From positions 2,009,595-2,073,594 of the forward strand of contig JAWPMO010000001.1 in assembly GCA_033344875.1 (NCBI GenBank): 64,000 bases of DNA, given 5' to 3'. Below the pieces are notes generated by a model, which was given only the letters and a program-made list of their open reading frames with translations, ran no database searches and was not told the origin of the DNA. The position numbers and the translations under genes are program-made. Shown piece by piece: positions 27,460 to 35,940 of the stretch. This DNA is from Ilumatobacteraceae bacterium. Lineage in GTDB: Bacteria; Actinomycetota; Acidimicrobiia; Acidimicrobiales; Ilumatobacteraceae. Within the stretch, counting starts at the first letter, position 1. Each line of letters starts with the position of its first letter.

Positions 27460-28119
27460 ATGAGCAGTGGCGATCTCGAGCTCCGCGTGGCCTGGGAGCG
27501 GCACGTGGGCACGGGCGAGGTGTCCGGCGGCTGGTACGAGTCGGTCATCGCCCGGCATCACGAGGCGCATCGGCACTACCACGACGTGCGCCATGTGCGC
27601 TGGGTCGTCCGACACGTCGGCGAACTCGCCGCCGCGCGAGACGGCGACCAGGTCGCCGATCTGGGTGCCGTCGTGGTCGCGGCGTTCTTCCACGACGTCG
27701 TCTACGACCCGACCGCGTCCGACAACGAAGTCGCCAGCGCGACGCTCGCCGCACGAGCGCTCGCCGAACTCGACTGGCCGACGGCCCGCGTCGCACGGGT
27801 CGTCGCGATGATCGAGGGCACCGCCCACCATCGTGTCGACACGGTCGACGGCGAGCCGATCACGCTCGACACCGCCGTGCTGTACGCGGCCGACCTGGGT
27901 GTGCTGGCGGCCGACCCGGCCGGCTATGCCGACTACGTCCGCAACGTCCGGCGCGAATACGGCCACGTCGACGACGCCGACTGGTCGGCCGGACGCACTG
28001 CGGTGCTCCGGTCGTTCCTCGAACGGCGGGCGATCTACGCACCGGAACTCGGCCTCGACGCGTGGGAGCGGCGGGCACGCGCCAACCTCGCCGCGGAACT
28101 CGACACCCTCGGGCGATGA
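27460..28119 (+). CDS. HD-domain metal-dependent phosphohydrolase
   Basis: 219 aa. Metal ligands of the predicted HD fold are in RHYHDVRHV, AAFFHDVVYDP (the HD pair) and a late Asp in AADLGVLAADP. Such small HD proteins often carry a predicted nucleotide phosphohydrolase activity; substrate unknown. ATG 27460 follows CACACT by 6 nt. A short 40-aa gene on the opposite strand starts downstream and ends just after this stop. Confidence 0.85.
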   Translation: MSSGDLELRVAWERHVGTGEVSGGWYESVIARHHEAHRHYHDVRHVRWVVRHVGELAAARDGDQVADLGAVVVAAFFHDVVYDPTASDNEVASATLAARALAELDWPTARVARVVAMIEGTAHHRVDTVDGEPITLDTAVLYAADLGVLAADPAGYADYVRNVRREYGHVDDADWSAGRTAVLRSFLERRAIYAPELGLDAWERRARANLAAELDTLGR

Positions 28120-28120
28120 G

Positions 28121-28243
28121 TCAGTCGCGGCGGGCGTGACGGCGCCGCGAACGCACCCGAACCGGGATCGGCTTGGGAGGACGGGCGGCCGCGAATCCGG
28201 CGGCGGCGATCACCGCAACGACACCGGTCAGGACCACGGACAT
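28121..28243 (-). CDS. 40-aa small membrane peptide
   Basis: A frame of 40 codons from ATG 28243: hydrophobic start MSVVLTGVVAVIAAAGFAAA, then a basic tail rich in Pro and Arg (PPKPIPVRVRSRRRHARRD). It looks like a single transmembrane helix with a cytoplasmic basic end. TACACT lies exactly 6 nt before the ATG, the same leaderless layout as annotated genes, which is the main evidence that it is expressed. Function unknown. It is divergent from the M20 peptidase and convergent with the HD gene. Confidence 0.6.
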   Translation of the reverse strand: MSVVLTGVVAVIAAAGFAAARPPKPIPVRVRSRRRHARRD

Positions 28244-28317
28244 GGGTCGAGTGTACGCAGCACCGGCCGATCTGGCTAGTCACGCCCCTCCGCCGCCGCC
28301 CGCATAGTGTGCAGCGC

Positions 28318-29673
28318 ATGCCCGATCCGACGCTCACCGGCGAGACGACCGAACTGCTCCAGGCGATGATCCGCAACGAGTGTGTGAACGACGGCACGCC
28401 CGAATCCGGCGACGAGACCCGCAACGCCGACCTGCTCCAGACCTTCCTCGAGGGCGCCGGCCTCGACGTCGAGCGCTACGAGCCCCTCCCCGGTCGCGGC
28501 TCGATCGTCGCCCGGATCGAGGGCTCCGATCCCGATGCGCCGTCGCTGTGTCTGATGGGTCACACCGACGTCGTTCCGGTCAGCCCGGACGGGTGGTCGA
28601 ACGACCCGTTCGGTGGCGAACTGATCCGCAACGAACAGGGCCAGGACGAGGTCTGGGGGCGGGGCGCGATCGACATGCTCAACCTGACCTCCTCGATGGC
28701 GGTCGCGTTCCGGCACCTCGCCCGCACCGGGTTCCGTCCCAAAGGCGACCTGATCTACTTCGGGGTCGCCGACGAGGAGGCCGGCGGCACGTGGGGCGCG
28801 GAGTGGATGTTCGAGCATCACGCCGAGGCGATCGACGCCGACTTCGTGCTCACCGAACTCGGCGGATGGTCGTCGGTCGACGATCACGGACAGCGGCACG
28901 TCACCGTCAACATCGGTGAGAAGGGCATGTCGTGGCGCCGTCTCCGCATCACGGGCACACCCGGTCACGGCTCGCGACCGTTCGCCGCCGACAACGCGAT
29001 CATCAAGGCCGCCGAGGTCGTCCGCCGACTGGCCGAGTACCGCACCACCCCCAACCTGACCGACACGTGGCTGGCGCAACTCGACGCGATGAGCCTCCCC
29101 GACGAACTCAAGGCGCAGATGCGCGACCCGGGCACCGTGTACGACGCGATCGGCACCCTGCCGACACCGGTCGCCCGCTCGTGCCACGCCCTGACGCACA
29201 CGACGATCTCGCCCAACGTCGCCCACGGCGGCGACAAGACGAACACGATCCCCGACACGGTCGACATCGAGGTCGACATCCGCACCGTGCCCGGCACGAC
29301 CCGAGCCGACGTCGACGCGATGCTGGCCGACGCGCTCGGCGACCTCGCCCCGCATGTGGAGATGACCATCCTCCAGGAGGGGCATCCGACCCAGTCGCCG
29401 GTCGACAACGCACTGTGGGACACCGTTGCCCGACACACCCAGATCGCCTACCCCGGAGCGCACCTCGTCCCGGGCATCGTGGTCGGCGGGACCGACGCTC
29501 GTCAGTACCGCGACCGCGGCCGGGTCGCGTACGGCACCGGGTTGTTCTCCGCCGACTTCGACAGTTCCACCTTCGGCAGCCGGTTCCACGGCCACGACGA
29601 GCGGATCGACGTGGAGAGCCTCGGGCTGGCGACCGACTTCTGGATCGGCATCGCCGCCGACCTCCTCAGCTGA
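28318..29673 (+). CDS. M20-family metallopeptidase
   Basis: 451 aa di-zinc amidohydrolase or dipeptidase. Motifs are MGHTDVVP (His82, Asp84), VADEEAGGTWG with catalytic and metal Glu, and a bridging Asp in WGRGAIDMLN. The small lid domain begins near KGMSWRRLRITGTPGHGSRP and the last His lies in FHGHDERIDVESL. ATG 28318 follows TAGTGT by 7 nt. It could be an acetylornithine-deacetylase-like or carboxypeptidase-type enzyme; substrate unknown. Its last 8 nt overlap the convergent PrsW gene. Confidence 0.93.
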   Translation: MPDPTLTGETTELLQAMIRNECVNDGTPESGDETRNADLLQTFLEGAGLDVERYEPLPGRGSIVARIEGSDPDAPSLCLMGHTDVVPVSPDGWSNDPFGGELIRNEQGQDEVWGRGAIDMLNLTSSMAVAFRHLARTGFRPKGDLIYFGVADEEAGGTWGAEWMFEHHAEAIDADFVLTELGGWSSVDDHGQRHVTVNIGEKGMSWRRLRITGTPGHGSRPFAADNAIIKAAEVVRRLAEYRTTPNLTDTWLAQLDAMSLPDELKAQMRDPGTVYDAIGTLPTPVARSCHALTHTTISPNVAHGGDKTNTIPDTVDIEVDIRTVPGTTRADVDAMLADALGDLAPHVEMTILQEGHPTQSPVDNALWDTVARHTQIAYPGAHLVPGIVVGGTDARQYRDRGRVAYGTGLFSADFDSSTFGSRFHGHDERIDVESLGLATDFWIGIAADLLS

Positions 29674-30862
29674 TCGAACGTCCGCCGGTCGAGCGGTCGA
29701 GATCGGCGCGCGCTTCGTCGAGCTGCGCGCTGAGCACACGCTCGACGTCGGGGTCGATGTCGTTCAACCCGGCGTGCATCGTCGCCAGCCGTGCGAGCGC
29801 CGCGTGTACCCGGTCGAACGAACGTCGTGAGCGGCGGGGCATCGACCGGCGCGCACGAAGCAGCGCGGCCCAGTCGACGAAGTGGCTCGACTCGGTGTCG
29901 GTCAACCGGTACTGCTGAGCCAGGAACGGCGTCATCTGCACGAACCGTCGGAGCTCGCGCCGTCGCGCCCGCACGAGCGCCACTGCCACCGAGCAGAACA
30001 GCACGACGAACAGCGCTGCCGTCACCAGGATCACGCCGACCGCCACGTCGTCGGTGATGGTCGGTGTGATCTCGCCGAGGGCCAGCGACCCGTTCCAGAG
30101 CGCGTGGGTCACGACCGCCAGCGAGAATCCCCAGATCGCTGCGGGGAACGGGCGCCGGCCCTGTTGCACCGCACGTCCGATCGCGAGGCCGGTCCAGAAC
30201 GTGAACAGCGGGTGGGCGAACGGCGTCAGCAGTGCACGGATCACGAAGACGGGGACGAACGCGCCGTCGATCGACGCCTGCGCGAAGTACGTCATGTCCT
30301 CGACGACGGCGAACCCGATCGCGATCCAACCGGCGTACACGATGCCGTCGCTGACGCCGTCGAGTTCACGCCGCCGCAACGCGAACAGGATGCCGGCGGC
30401 CTTCGAGGCCTCTTCGATCAGCGGCGCCGAGATCACCATCGCCGCCACGTCGCCGACGGCGAACGCGACCGTCGTGTTCACGACGATCGAGACGACCACG
30501 GCGACGCACGCACCCCACAGGAGTGCGTGCACCCGCGACGAGGTCGGCTCGGGTTCGATCCGGTCGAGCCACGAGAGCACCGGCAGCACGATCGCGAGCG
30601 GCACGAGGCCGGCGACCACCGACATCGGCTGCGTGAACGCGAGCACGCCGACCAGCAGCAGGGCGAAGGGCAACGCGATCACCACGGGGACGCTGAGCCA
30701 TCGGGGCAGACGCGGTTTCCGCTCGGCCGCCTGGCCGACGGAGACGAACGTGGTCCACGCACGGCCGTCCCACCATCGCCAGTGGCCGGGCCGGGTGGGA
30801 TCGGCGTACCAACCGGCCGGCGTCGCCGACGGCTCCGTCGGCGGTGGGAGCGCGGTACTCAC
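29666..30862 (-). CDS. PrsW-family membrane protease with N-terminal DUF2510 domain
   Basis: 398 aa. The N-terminus has a DUF2510-type WYADP...WWDGRAWT motif. The membrane part has about eight helices and PrsW catalytic features: EEASK (PLIEEASKAAG), FAVVEDMTYF and the later HPLFTFWTGL and HALWNGS histidines. PrsW cleaves anti-sigma factors; the target here is unknown. It overlaps the ferredoxin-like gene by 4 nt (ATGA), so they form an operon. A long cytoplasmic C-terminal tail (about 300-398) is Arg-rich and may bind a partner. Confidence 0.85.
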   Translation of the reverse strand: MSTALPPPTEPSATPAGWYADPTRPGHWRWWDGRAWTTFVSVGQAAERKPRLPRWLSVPVVIALPFALLLVGVLAFTQPMSVVAGLVPLAIVLPVLSWLDRIEPEPTSSRVHALLWGACVAVVVSIVVNTTVAFAVGDVAAMVISAPLIEEASKAAGILFALRRRELDGVSDGIVYAGWIAIGFAVVEDMTYFAQASIDGAFVPVFVIRALLTPFAHPLFTFWTGLAIGRAVQQGRRPFPAAIWGFSLAVVTHALWNGSLALGEITPTITDDVAVGVILVTAALFVVLFCSVAVALVRARRRELRRFVQMTPFLAQQYRLTDTESSHFVDWAALLRARRSMPRRSRRSFDRVHAALARLATMHAGLNDIDPDVERVLSAQLDEARADLDRSTGGRSIS

Positions 30863-31548
30863 GCCGACATCCCGACGAAGGCCTCCATGTGGAACCGCAT
30901 CTGATCCGGCCCGTAGCGGAACTCGACGCCGACGGGGCAGGCCCGTCGCGCCGCGCAGCCGTCGTCGAGACAGGTGGGTCGATCACCCGATCGAACGTGC
31001 ACGGCGCACGCATCGCTGTCGTAGCCCTCGGCGGTGAACGCATCGACCGGGCATGTCGTCAGACACGGTCGGTCGGCGCAGGTGATGCACGGGTTCGCCC
31101 GCCGACCGATCGGCGGCAGACCGACGACCTCGTGGTCGAACAGCAGAGCACCCCGGTAGGCGTGCCACAGCCCGTAGGTCGGATGGATCATGAGCCCGAT
31201 CGGCGACGGCCACACGTCGTCGGCCCGCTGCGCCCATCGCTGGAAGGGTTGGAACGGTTCGTCGCTCGGGTGGACGTACGAGGCGCCGAACTCCTCCGCG
31301 ATCGGCTGCAGGGTCGCCCGCGTCCAGCGGTCGAGCGGGTGTGATCCCGGCGTCTCGCCCGCCCGGAACGGGCCCCACATCGCTCCGCCGACGTTGCCGA
31401 TCATCACCACCGATCGACGTGGATGGCCGGATGGTGCGCCGGGGATCGAGGCGGTGTCGGTGGCATCGACGACGAACCCTCCCCTGGCGATCATCCCGGT
31501 CGGTTCGATCGCTGCCGCGAGGTCGGCGTAGTCGACGGCGCCGAGCAT
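30859..31548 (-). CDS. 4Fe-4S ferredoxin-like protein (epoxyqueuosine-reductase-like C-terminus)
   Basis: 229 aa. Two Cys motifs are CITCADRPCLTTCPVDAF and CLDDGCAARRACPVG. The upstream region (VVMIGNVGGAMWGPF, WHAYRGALLFDHEVVGLPP) recalls the cobalamin-dependent QueG-like fold, but no cobalamin motif is clear. The start at ATG 31548 follows TAGTGT by 7 nt; the longer frame to 31773 covers the divergent gene's promoter. It shares an operon with PrsW and is divergent from DUF3039. Confidence 0.75.
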   Translation of the reverse strand: MLGAVDYADLAAAIEPTGMIARGGFVVDATDTASIPGAPSGHPRRSVVMIGNVGGAMWGPFRAGETPGSHPLDRWTRATLQPIAEEFGASYVHPSDEPFQPFQRWAQRADDVWPSPIGLMIHPTYGLWHAYRGALLFDHEVVGLPPIGRRANPCITCADRPCLTTCPVDAFTAEGYDSDACAVHVRSGDRPTCLDDGCAARRACPVGVEFRYGPDQMRFHMEAFVGMSA

Positions 31549-31599
31549 CCCGCCGACACTACGCGGTCGGCACCCGACGATTCCTGGCACACTGGAGGC

Positions 31600-31887
31600 A
31601 TGTCTGATCTGGAGACGATGCCGGCCCAGGTGATCCCCGATGTCGATGTCGACGCCGAGACCGAAGAACCGGACTCCGCACACATCGTGAAGGTCGGCCC
31701 GGGCGAGTCCGCGGCCGCCAAAGTGCTCGAGGCACGTATCAACGGCACGCCGATCGAAGCCCTGTGCGGCCACGTCTGGGTCCCGGCGCGCGACCCGAAA
31801 CAGCTCCCGGTGTGTCAGGCCTGCAAGGAGACGTACGACATGTACAAGATCTTCAACGACGGCCTGCGGGATTCGCCGAACGACTGA
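31600..31887 (+). CDS. DUF3039 family protein
   Basis: 95 aa. The family core is LCGHVWVPARDPKQLPVCQACKETYDMY with a likely zinc site (Cys-His and CxxC). DUF3039 genes occur across actinobacteria; function unknown. ATG 31600 follows CACACT by 6 nt, with a GGAGG just before the ATG, so either leaderless or SD-led. An acidic N-terminus precedes the zinc core. The NUDIX gene follows after a 14-bp tandem repeat (31888-31935). Confidence 0.85.
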   Translation: MSDLETMPAQVIPDVDVDAETEEPDSAHIVKVGPGESAAAKVLEARINGTPIEALCGHVWVPARDPKQLPVCQACKETYDMYKIFNDGLRDSPND

Positions 31888-31946
31888 GACCGAACGACCG
31901 AGACCGAGCGACCGGGACCGGGCGACCGAGATGGCGAGCGGCTGAC

Positions 31947-32447
31947 GTGGCGCTGCGATTCCGCCAGGCCGCCCGCGCCCTGCTCCTCGACCCCGACGAC
32001 CACGTGCTGCTGGTCAGGTTCGAGTTCCCGACCGCCACGGTGTGGGGGCTGCCGGGCGGCGGCCTCGACGAGGGCGAATCCGTGGCCGATGCCCTCCGTC
32101 GCGAGCTCCACGAGGAGCTCGGCCTCAGCGGGTTCGAGCTCGGCCCGCACGTCTGGAACCGCGAGCACGTGATCCCGATGATGACCGGTCACGACGGCCA
32201 GCAGGACCGGATCCACCTGGTGCGGCTCGACCGGTTCGAACCCGAACCGACGATCGGTTGGGAGGCGATGCGCGCCGAGCACGTCCACGAGGTCCGCTGG
32301 TGGTCGCTCGACGAACTCGCGGGGGTACCGACCGATGTCGAGGTGTCGCCAGGGCAGGTCCGGTGCTCGCCCCGCCGTCTCGCATCGTTGGTCCGCGACC
32401 TGCTCGACTCCGGACCGCCGTCGGCACCGATCGACACCGGCATCTGA
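31947..32447 (+). CDS. NUDIX hydrolase
   Basis: 166 aa from the GTG at 31947. The Nudix box is present as GGGLDEGESVADALRRELHEELGL, with the expected GX5EX7REUXEEXGU spacing. It hydrolyses nucleoside diphosphate-linked compounds; substrate unknown. The upstream open frame is Arg-rich and lies within DUF3039 and the GACCGAGCGACCGG repeats. The GAGCGGC before the GTG is a weak RBS. It shares its strand with DUF3039 and roadblock. Confidence 0.85.
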   Translation: MALRFRQAARALLLDPDDHVLLVRFEFPTATVWGLPGGGLDEGESVADALRRELHEELGLSGFELGPHVWNREHVIPMMTGHDGQQDRIHLVRLDRFEPEPTIGWEAMRAEHVHEVRWWSLDELAGVPTDVEVSPGQVRCSPRRLASLVRDLLDSGPPSAPIDTGI

Positions 32448-32516
32448 CCCTCGCCGCCGGAACCTCGCCGTCAAGATCGTCTCAAGACGCCGATCCCCGG
32501 TGCCGATAGCACTCAC

Positions 32517-32912
32517 GTGACCGACGAGATCACACGATCGATGCACCTCGTGCTCCACCAACTGGTCGAGCAGGCGCCCGGTGTCACCGGCGCGCTCGTC
32601 GCCAGCGCCGATGGTTTCACCCTCGCATCACGGCTCGCACCCGACACCGACATCGACACCGCCGGCCTCGGCGCCATGTCGGCGGCGGCGTTGGCGCTGT
32701 CCAACCAGCTCGTGGGGACGGCGGGCGACGCCCGGGCCGGCGTGAGCCACCATCAATCGGCCGACGGCCAGGTGCTCATCCTGCCGATCGCGCACGTCGC
32801 GGTGCTGACCGTGCTGGCGACGACCGACGCCGATCTCGGCAGGCTGGCCGAGACGAGCCGCGAGGCGTCGCACCAGCTGCAGCGCCTCTTCCGCGGCGTC
32901 GCCGCGGTCTGA
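32517..32912 (+). CDS. Roadblock/LC7-domain protein
   Basis: 131 aa, a single roadblock fold (HLVLHQLVEQAPGVTGALVASADGFTLASRLAP at the start, VLILPIAHVAVLTVLATTDADLGRLA later). Bacterial roadblock proteins pair with small GTPases (MglA-like or CvnD) for polarity or signalling; no GTPase partner is in the window. GTG 32517. Its stop is only 3 nt from the stop of the convergent WYL regulator gene. Confidence 0.85.
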   Translation: MTDEITRSMHLVLHQLVEQAPGVTGALVASADGFTLASRLAPDTDIDTAGLGAMSAAALALSNQLVGTAGDARAGVSHHQSADGQVLILPIAHVAVLTVLATTDADLGRLAETSREASHQLQRLFRGVAAV

Positions 32913-32915
32913 CCG

Positions 32916-33905
32916 TCACGACCCGCCGGCGGCCTCGACGAGGCGTCGACCGAGCGGTTCGATCCGCTCGACGAGTTCATCGGGCGACACGACCGTCACC
33001 GGTACCAGTGCAGCGAGTTGGGCAACCGCCGAGACCAGCCAGTCGATCGACTCCGATCGGAGACGGACCCGACGGTCGCCTCCCGGCTCGACCTCGACCT
33101 CGTGAGAGATCCAGCGCAGCGCGTCGCCGAGGTCACACCGCTCGTCGTGGACCAGCACGACGGCGTGGATCTGTGGTCGCCCTTGCGCCAGTGATCGTGC
33201 GACGAAGTCGGCGGCCGACTCCGCCGGCAGTTCGCGTTCGACGAATCGCCCACCGGCGAGTTCGACCCGTGCGACTCGGTCGACCCGGAACGTCCGCCAG
33301 TCCGAGCGGCGCAGGTCCCACGCGACCAGGTACCACCGCCGACCGACCGTGACGAGTTGGTACGGCTGGACCAGCCGTGAGGTCGCTGCGCCGACCTTGT
33401 CGAGATAGTCGAACCGCAGCTCCTCGCGGTCGCGGCAGGCCTGTGCCACGACCACCAGTGCGTCGCCGTCGACCAGCGCGACCTCAGGGTGCTGCCACCG
33501 AACCGTCTCGATCGCGTGGTGGAGTGCCGTGATGCGTCGGCGTACCCGGTCGGGGACGACCTGTTCGAGCTTCGCCATCGTGCTCACCGCACCTTCGTCG
33601 ATGCCCTCGATCGTCGCGCTGGCCGCCATCCGCAACCCGATGGCGATCGCGACGGCGTCGTCGTCGTCGAGCAACATCGGCGGCATCTGTGAGCCCGGTC
33701 CGAGCCGGTACCCGCCGGCGACACCGGCGGTCGCGTCGACGCGGTACCCGAGGGTGCGCAGCCGGTCGACGTCGCGACGCAAGGTGCGGGTCGTGATGCC
33801 GAGCCGACCGGCCAGCTCGTTCCCGGTCCACGATCGATGCGTCTGCAGCAGGGCGAGGAGCTGCAGGGCCCGAGCCGTGGGGTCTCCGGTGGTCTCGTAC
33901 GACAT
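32916..33905 (-). CDS. WYL-domain transcriptional regulator (HTH_11 type)
   Basis: 329 aa. The N-terminal winged helix contains LAGRLGITTRTLRRDVDRLRTLGYRV. The WYL domain begins near LRFDYLDKVGAATSRLVQPYQLVTVGRRWYLVAWDLRRSDWRTFRVDRV and the WCX end is around 270-329. WYL regulators bind nucleic acids or ligands. It is divergent from an ABC-2 exporter; the 81-nt intergenic region contains TACGTT near 33957, so it likely controls that exporter (inference). Confidence 0.9.
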   Translation of the reverse strand: MSYETTGDPTARALQLLALLQTHRSWTGNELAGRLGITTRTLRRDVDRLRTLGYRVDATAGVAGGYRLGPGSQMPPMLLDDDDAVAIAIGLRMAASATIEGIDEGAVSTMAKLEQVVPDRVRRRITALHHAIETVRWQHPEVALVDGDALVVVAQACRDREELRFDYLDKVGAATSRLVQPYQLVTVGRRWYLVAWDLRRSDWRTFRVDRVARVELAGGRFVERELPAESAADFVARSLAQGRPQIHAVVLVHDERCDLGDALRWISHEVEVEPGGDRRVRLRSESIDWLVSAVAQLAALVPVTVVSPDELVERIEPLGRRLVEAAGGS

Positions 33906-33986
33906 CCCTCCAGGTTTTCACAGATCGAGGACATGATCCGTCCGCAATACGTTCTACGTTCGCCCCATGATCTTCGGAGCGACCCC

Positions 33987-35066
33987 ATGAACGGACCGTC
34001 CACCAACACCGCCCGCGACGGCGACGCCATCGTCGCGACCGGCCTGACCAGGAGCTTCCACGACGAAGTCGCCGTCGATCGCCTCGACCTCCGCGTCCGG
34101 CGCGGTGAGATCTACGGGTTCCTCGGGCCGAACGGTGCCGGCAAGTCGACGACCGTGCGCATGCTGTGCACCCTGCTGGCACCGACGAGCGGCCGTGCGA
34201 CCGTCGCCGGGTTCGATGTCGCGACCGCCCCGGGTGCCGTCCGCCTGCGCATCGGTGCCGCACTCCAGGAAGCGGCACTCGACCCGATCCAGACCGGCCG
34301 CGAACTCCTCCGGCTCCAGGGGCGCCTGTACGGGCTCTCGACGTCAGACGTCGAAGCTCGCGTCGCCGACATGCTCGATCTGATCGAACTCGGCACGGCG
34401 ATCGATCGGCGGATCGGTACGTACTCGGGCGGCATGCGCCGTCGGCTCGACCTGGCCGCGTCGCTGATCCACAACCCCGACGTGCTGTTCCTCGACGAGC
34501 CGACCACGGGCCTCGACCCCGCGAGCCGGACCAGCGTCTGGCAGGAGGTGCGCCGGCTCAACGACGAACTCGGGATGACGATCCTGTTGACGACCCAGTA
34601 CCTCGAGGAAGCCGACGAACTCGCCGACCGCGTCGGCATCATCGACGGCGGCCGACTGGTCGCCGAGGGCACACCCGAGCAACTGAAACGGCACGTCGGG
34701 CACGACGTGATCGTCGCCGACATCGACGGCGACACCGACGCCGCTCGTCTCGCGCTCACCGGCGTCGCCGACGTCCGCGGCGTCGAGGTCAACGGCAGCG
34801 AGGTGATCGTGCTGGCCGACGACGGGTCGGTGTTGATCGGCCCGGTCGCGATCGCCTTCGACCAGCACGACGTGCGGGTCCGCAACCTGCAACTGCGCAC
34901 ACCGACCCTCGACGACGTGTTCCTCGACGTGACCGGCAGCCGCATGCGCGACACATCGCCGAACACAGCCGACACCGAATCCGACACCGACCACACCGAA
35001 CCCGGATCAACCGACACCGGGCGCACCGACACCGATTCAACCGACACCATGGAGATCTCCGCATGA
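33987..35066 (+). CDS. ABC-2 type exporter ATP-binding protein (DrrA-like)
   Basis: 359 aa. Walker A is GPNGAGKST, the signature YSGGMRRRLDLAAS, Walker B VLFLDEPTTGLDP, then H-loop LTTQYLEEADEL and a DrrA-type C-terminal domain. The tail is an Asp/Thr repeat (DTESDTDHTE and similar). The ATG at 33987 has GGAG 7 nt before; an out-of-frame ATG at 33967 sits 6 nt after TACGTT. The permease gene overlaps by ATGA. It pairs with that permease to form an exporter; substrate unknown. Confidence 0.93.
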   Translation: MNGPSTNTARDGDAIVATGLTRSFHDEVAVDRLDLRVRRGEIYGFLGPNGAGKSTTVRMLCTLLAPTSGRATVAGFDVATAPGAVRLRIGAALQEAALDPIQTGRELLRLQGRLYGLSTSDVEARVADMLDLIELGTAIDRRIGTYSGGMRRRLDLAASLIHNPDVLFLDEPTTGLDPASRTSVWQEVRRLNDELGMTILLTTQYLEEADELADRVGIIDGGRLVAEGTPEQLKRHVGHDVIVADIDGDTDAARLALTGVADVRGVEVNGSEVIVLADDGSVLIGPVAIAFDQHDVRVRNLQLRTPTLDDVFLDVTGSRMRDTSPNTADTESDTDHTEPGSTDTGRTDTDSTDTMEISA

Positions 35067-35881
35067 GCACCGTCACCACCACGCCTCCGGCCTCGCCGAG
35101 CACCATCCGGGCCCGACCGGCCGGCTTTCTCGCCGACGTCACGTCGATCGCCGGCCGGGCGCTCCGCGCGGTGCCGAAGGATCTCCCAGCGGTGATCCCG
35201 CCGGTGCTGATCGCGTTCTTCTTCTTCGTGGTCAACATCGCCACGCTCGAACGGCTCACCGAGAGCAACATCTCCGGCTTCGACTACACGGCGTTCCAGA
35301 TGCCCACCGCGATCCTGCTCGGCGTCACCGGCGTGTCGCGTGCGCCGGCGCTCGTGCTCGACGTGCAGAACGGCTACCTCGACCGACTGCTCCTCACGCC
35401 GATCCGTCGGAGTGCGATCCTGCTGGGCCACATGGCGGCCGACGTGGCGATCGCGGCCGCGCTCACCGTGCCGATCATCGGGCTCGGCCTCATCCTCGGC
35501 GTTCGGTTCGAAGCGGGTGTGCTCGGCCTACTCCTGTTCGTGTTGCTGTCGGCCGTGTGGAGCCTGGCGTTCGCAGGGTTCGGCTACGCCGTGGCACTGA
35601 AGACCGGAAACCCGGCAGCGGTGAACTCGATGTTCCTGCTGTTCTTCCCGTTCCTGTTCCTCACGACGTCGTACGTGCCGCGGTCGCAGCTGTCGGGATG
35701 GCTCGACACGGTCGCCGCCTTCAACCCGGTGACGTACCTGCTCGACGGCCTTCGCAGCCTGGCTCTCGAGGGGTGGAACGGTGCGGCACTCGCCAAGGCG
35801 ATCGTCGCGATCGCCGCCATCGGCGGGCTGAGCACGGCGATGTGTTTCGCCGCCCTTCGCGGGCGCGTCGCCAGCGACTGA
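35063..35881 (+). CDS. ABC-2 type transporter permease
   Basis: 272 aa with six membrane helices and the ABC-2 features: FDYTAFQMPTAILLGVTGVSRAPALVLDVQNGYLDRLLLTPI and the late YVPRSQLSGWLDTVAAFNPVTYLLDGLRSL. It starts inside the end of the ATPase gene (ATGA). Works with the upstream ATPase to export an unknown substrate; DrrAB-type systems export drugs or lipids. A lipoprotein gene follows 59 nt downstream with its own promoter-like motif. Confidence 0.9.
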   Translation: MSTVTTTPPASPSTIRARPAGFLADVTSIAGRALRAVPKDLPAVIPPVLIAFFFFVVNIATLERLTESNISGFDYTAFQMPTAILLGVTGVSRAPALVLDVQNGYLDRLLLTPIRRSAILLGHMAADVAIAAALTVPIIGLGLILGVRFEAGVLGLLLFVLLSAVWSLAFAGFGYAVALKTGNPAAVNSMFLLFFPFLFLTTSYVPRSQLSGWLDTVAAFNPVTYLLDGLRSLALEGWNGAALAKAIVAIAAIGGLSTAMCFAALRGRVASD

Positions 35882-35940
35882 CCCCGCCCGGCGCCGGAAT
35901 ACGGTGGAACCGACAGGACGTCGTTGCCCACACTGTGCAC

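Noticed and set aside
33967-33969. ATG 33967 as start of the ABC ATPase
   Set aside because: It has a leaderless motif but is out of frame with the ATPase; the in-frame ATG 33987 has an RBS.
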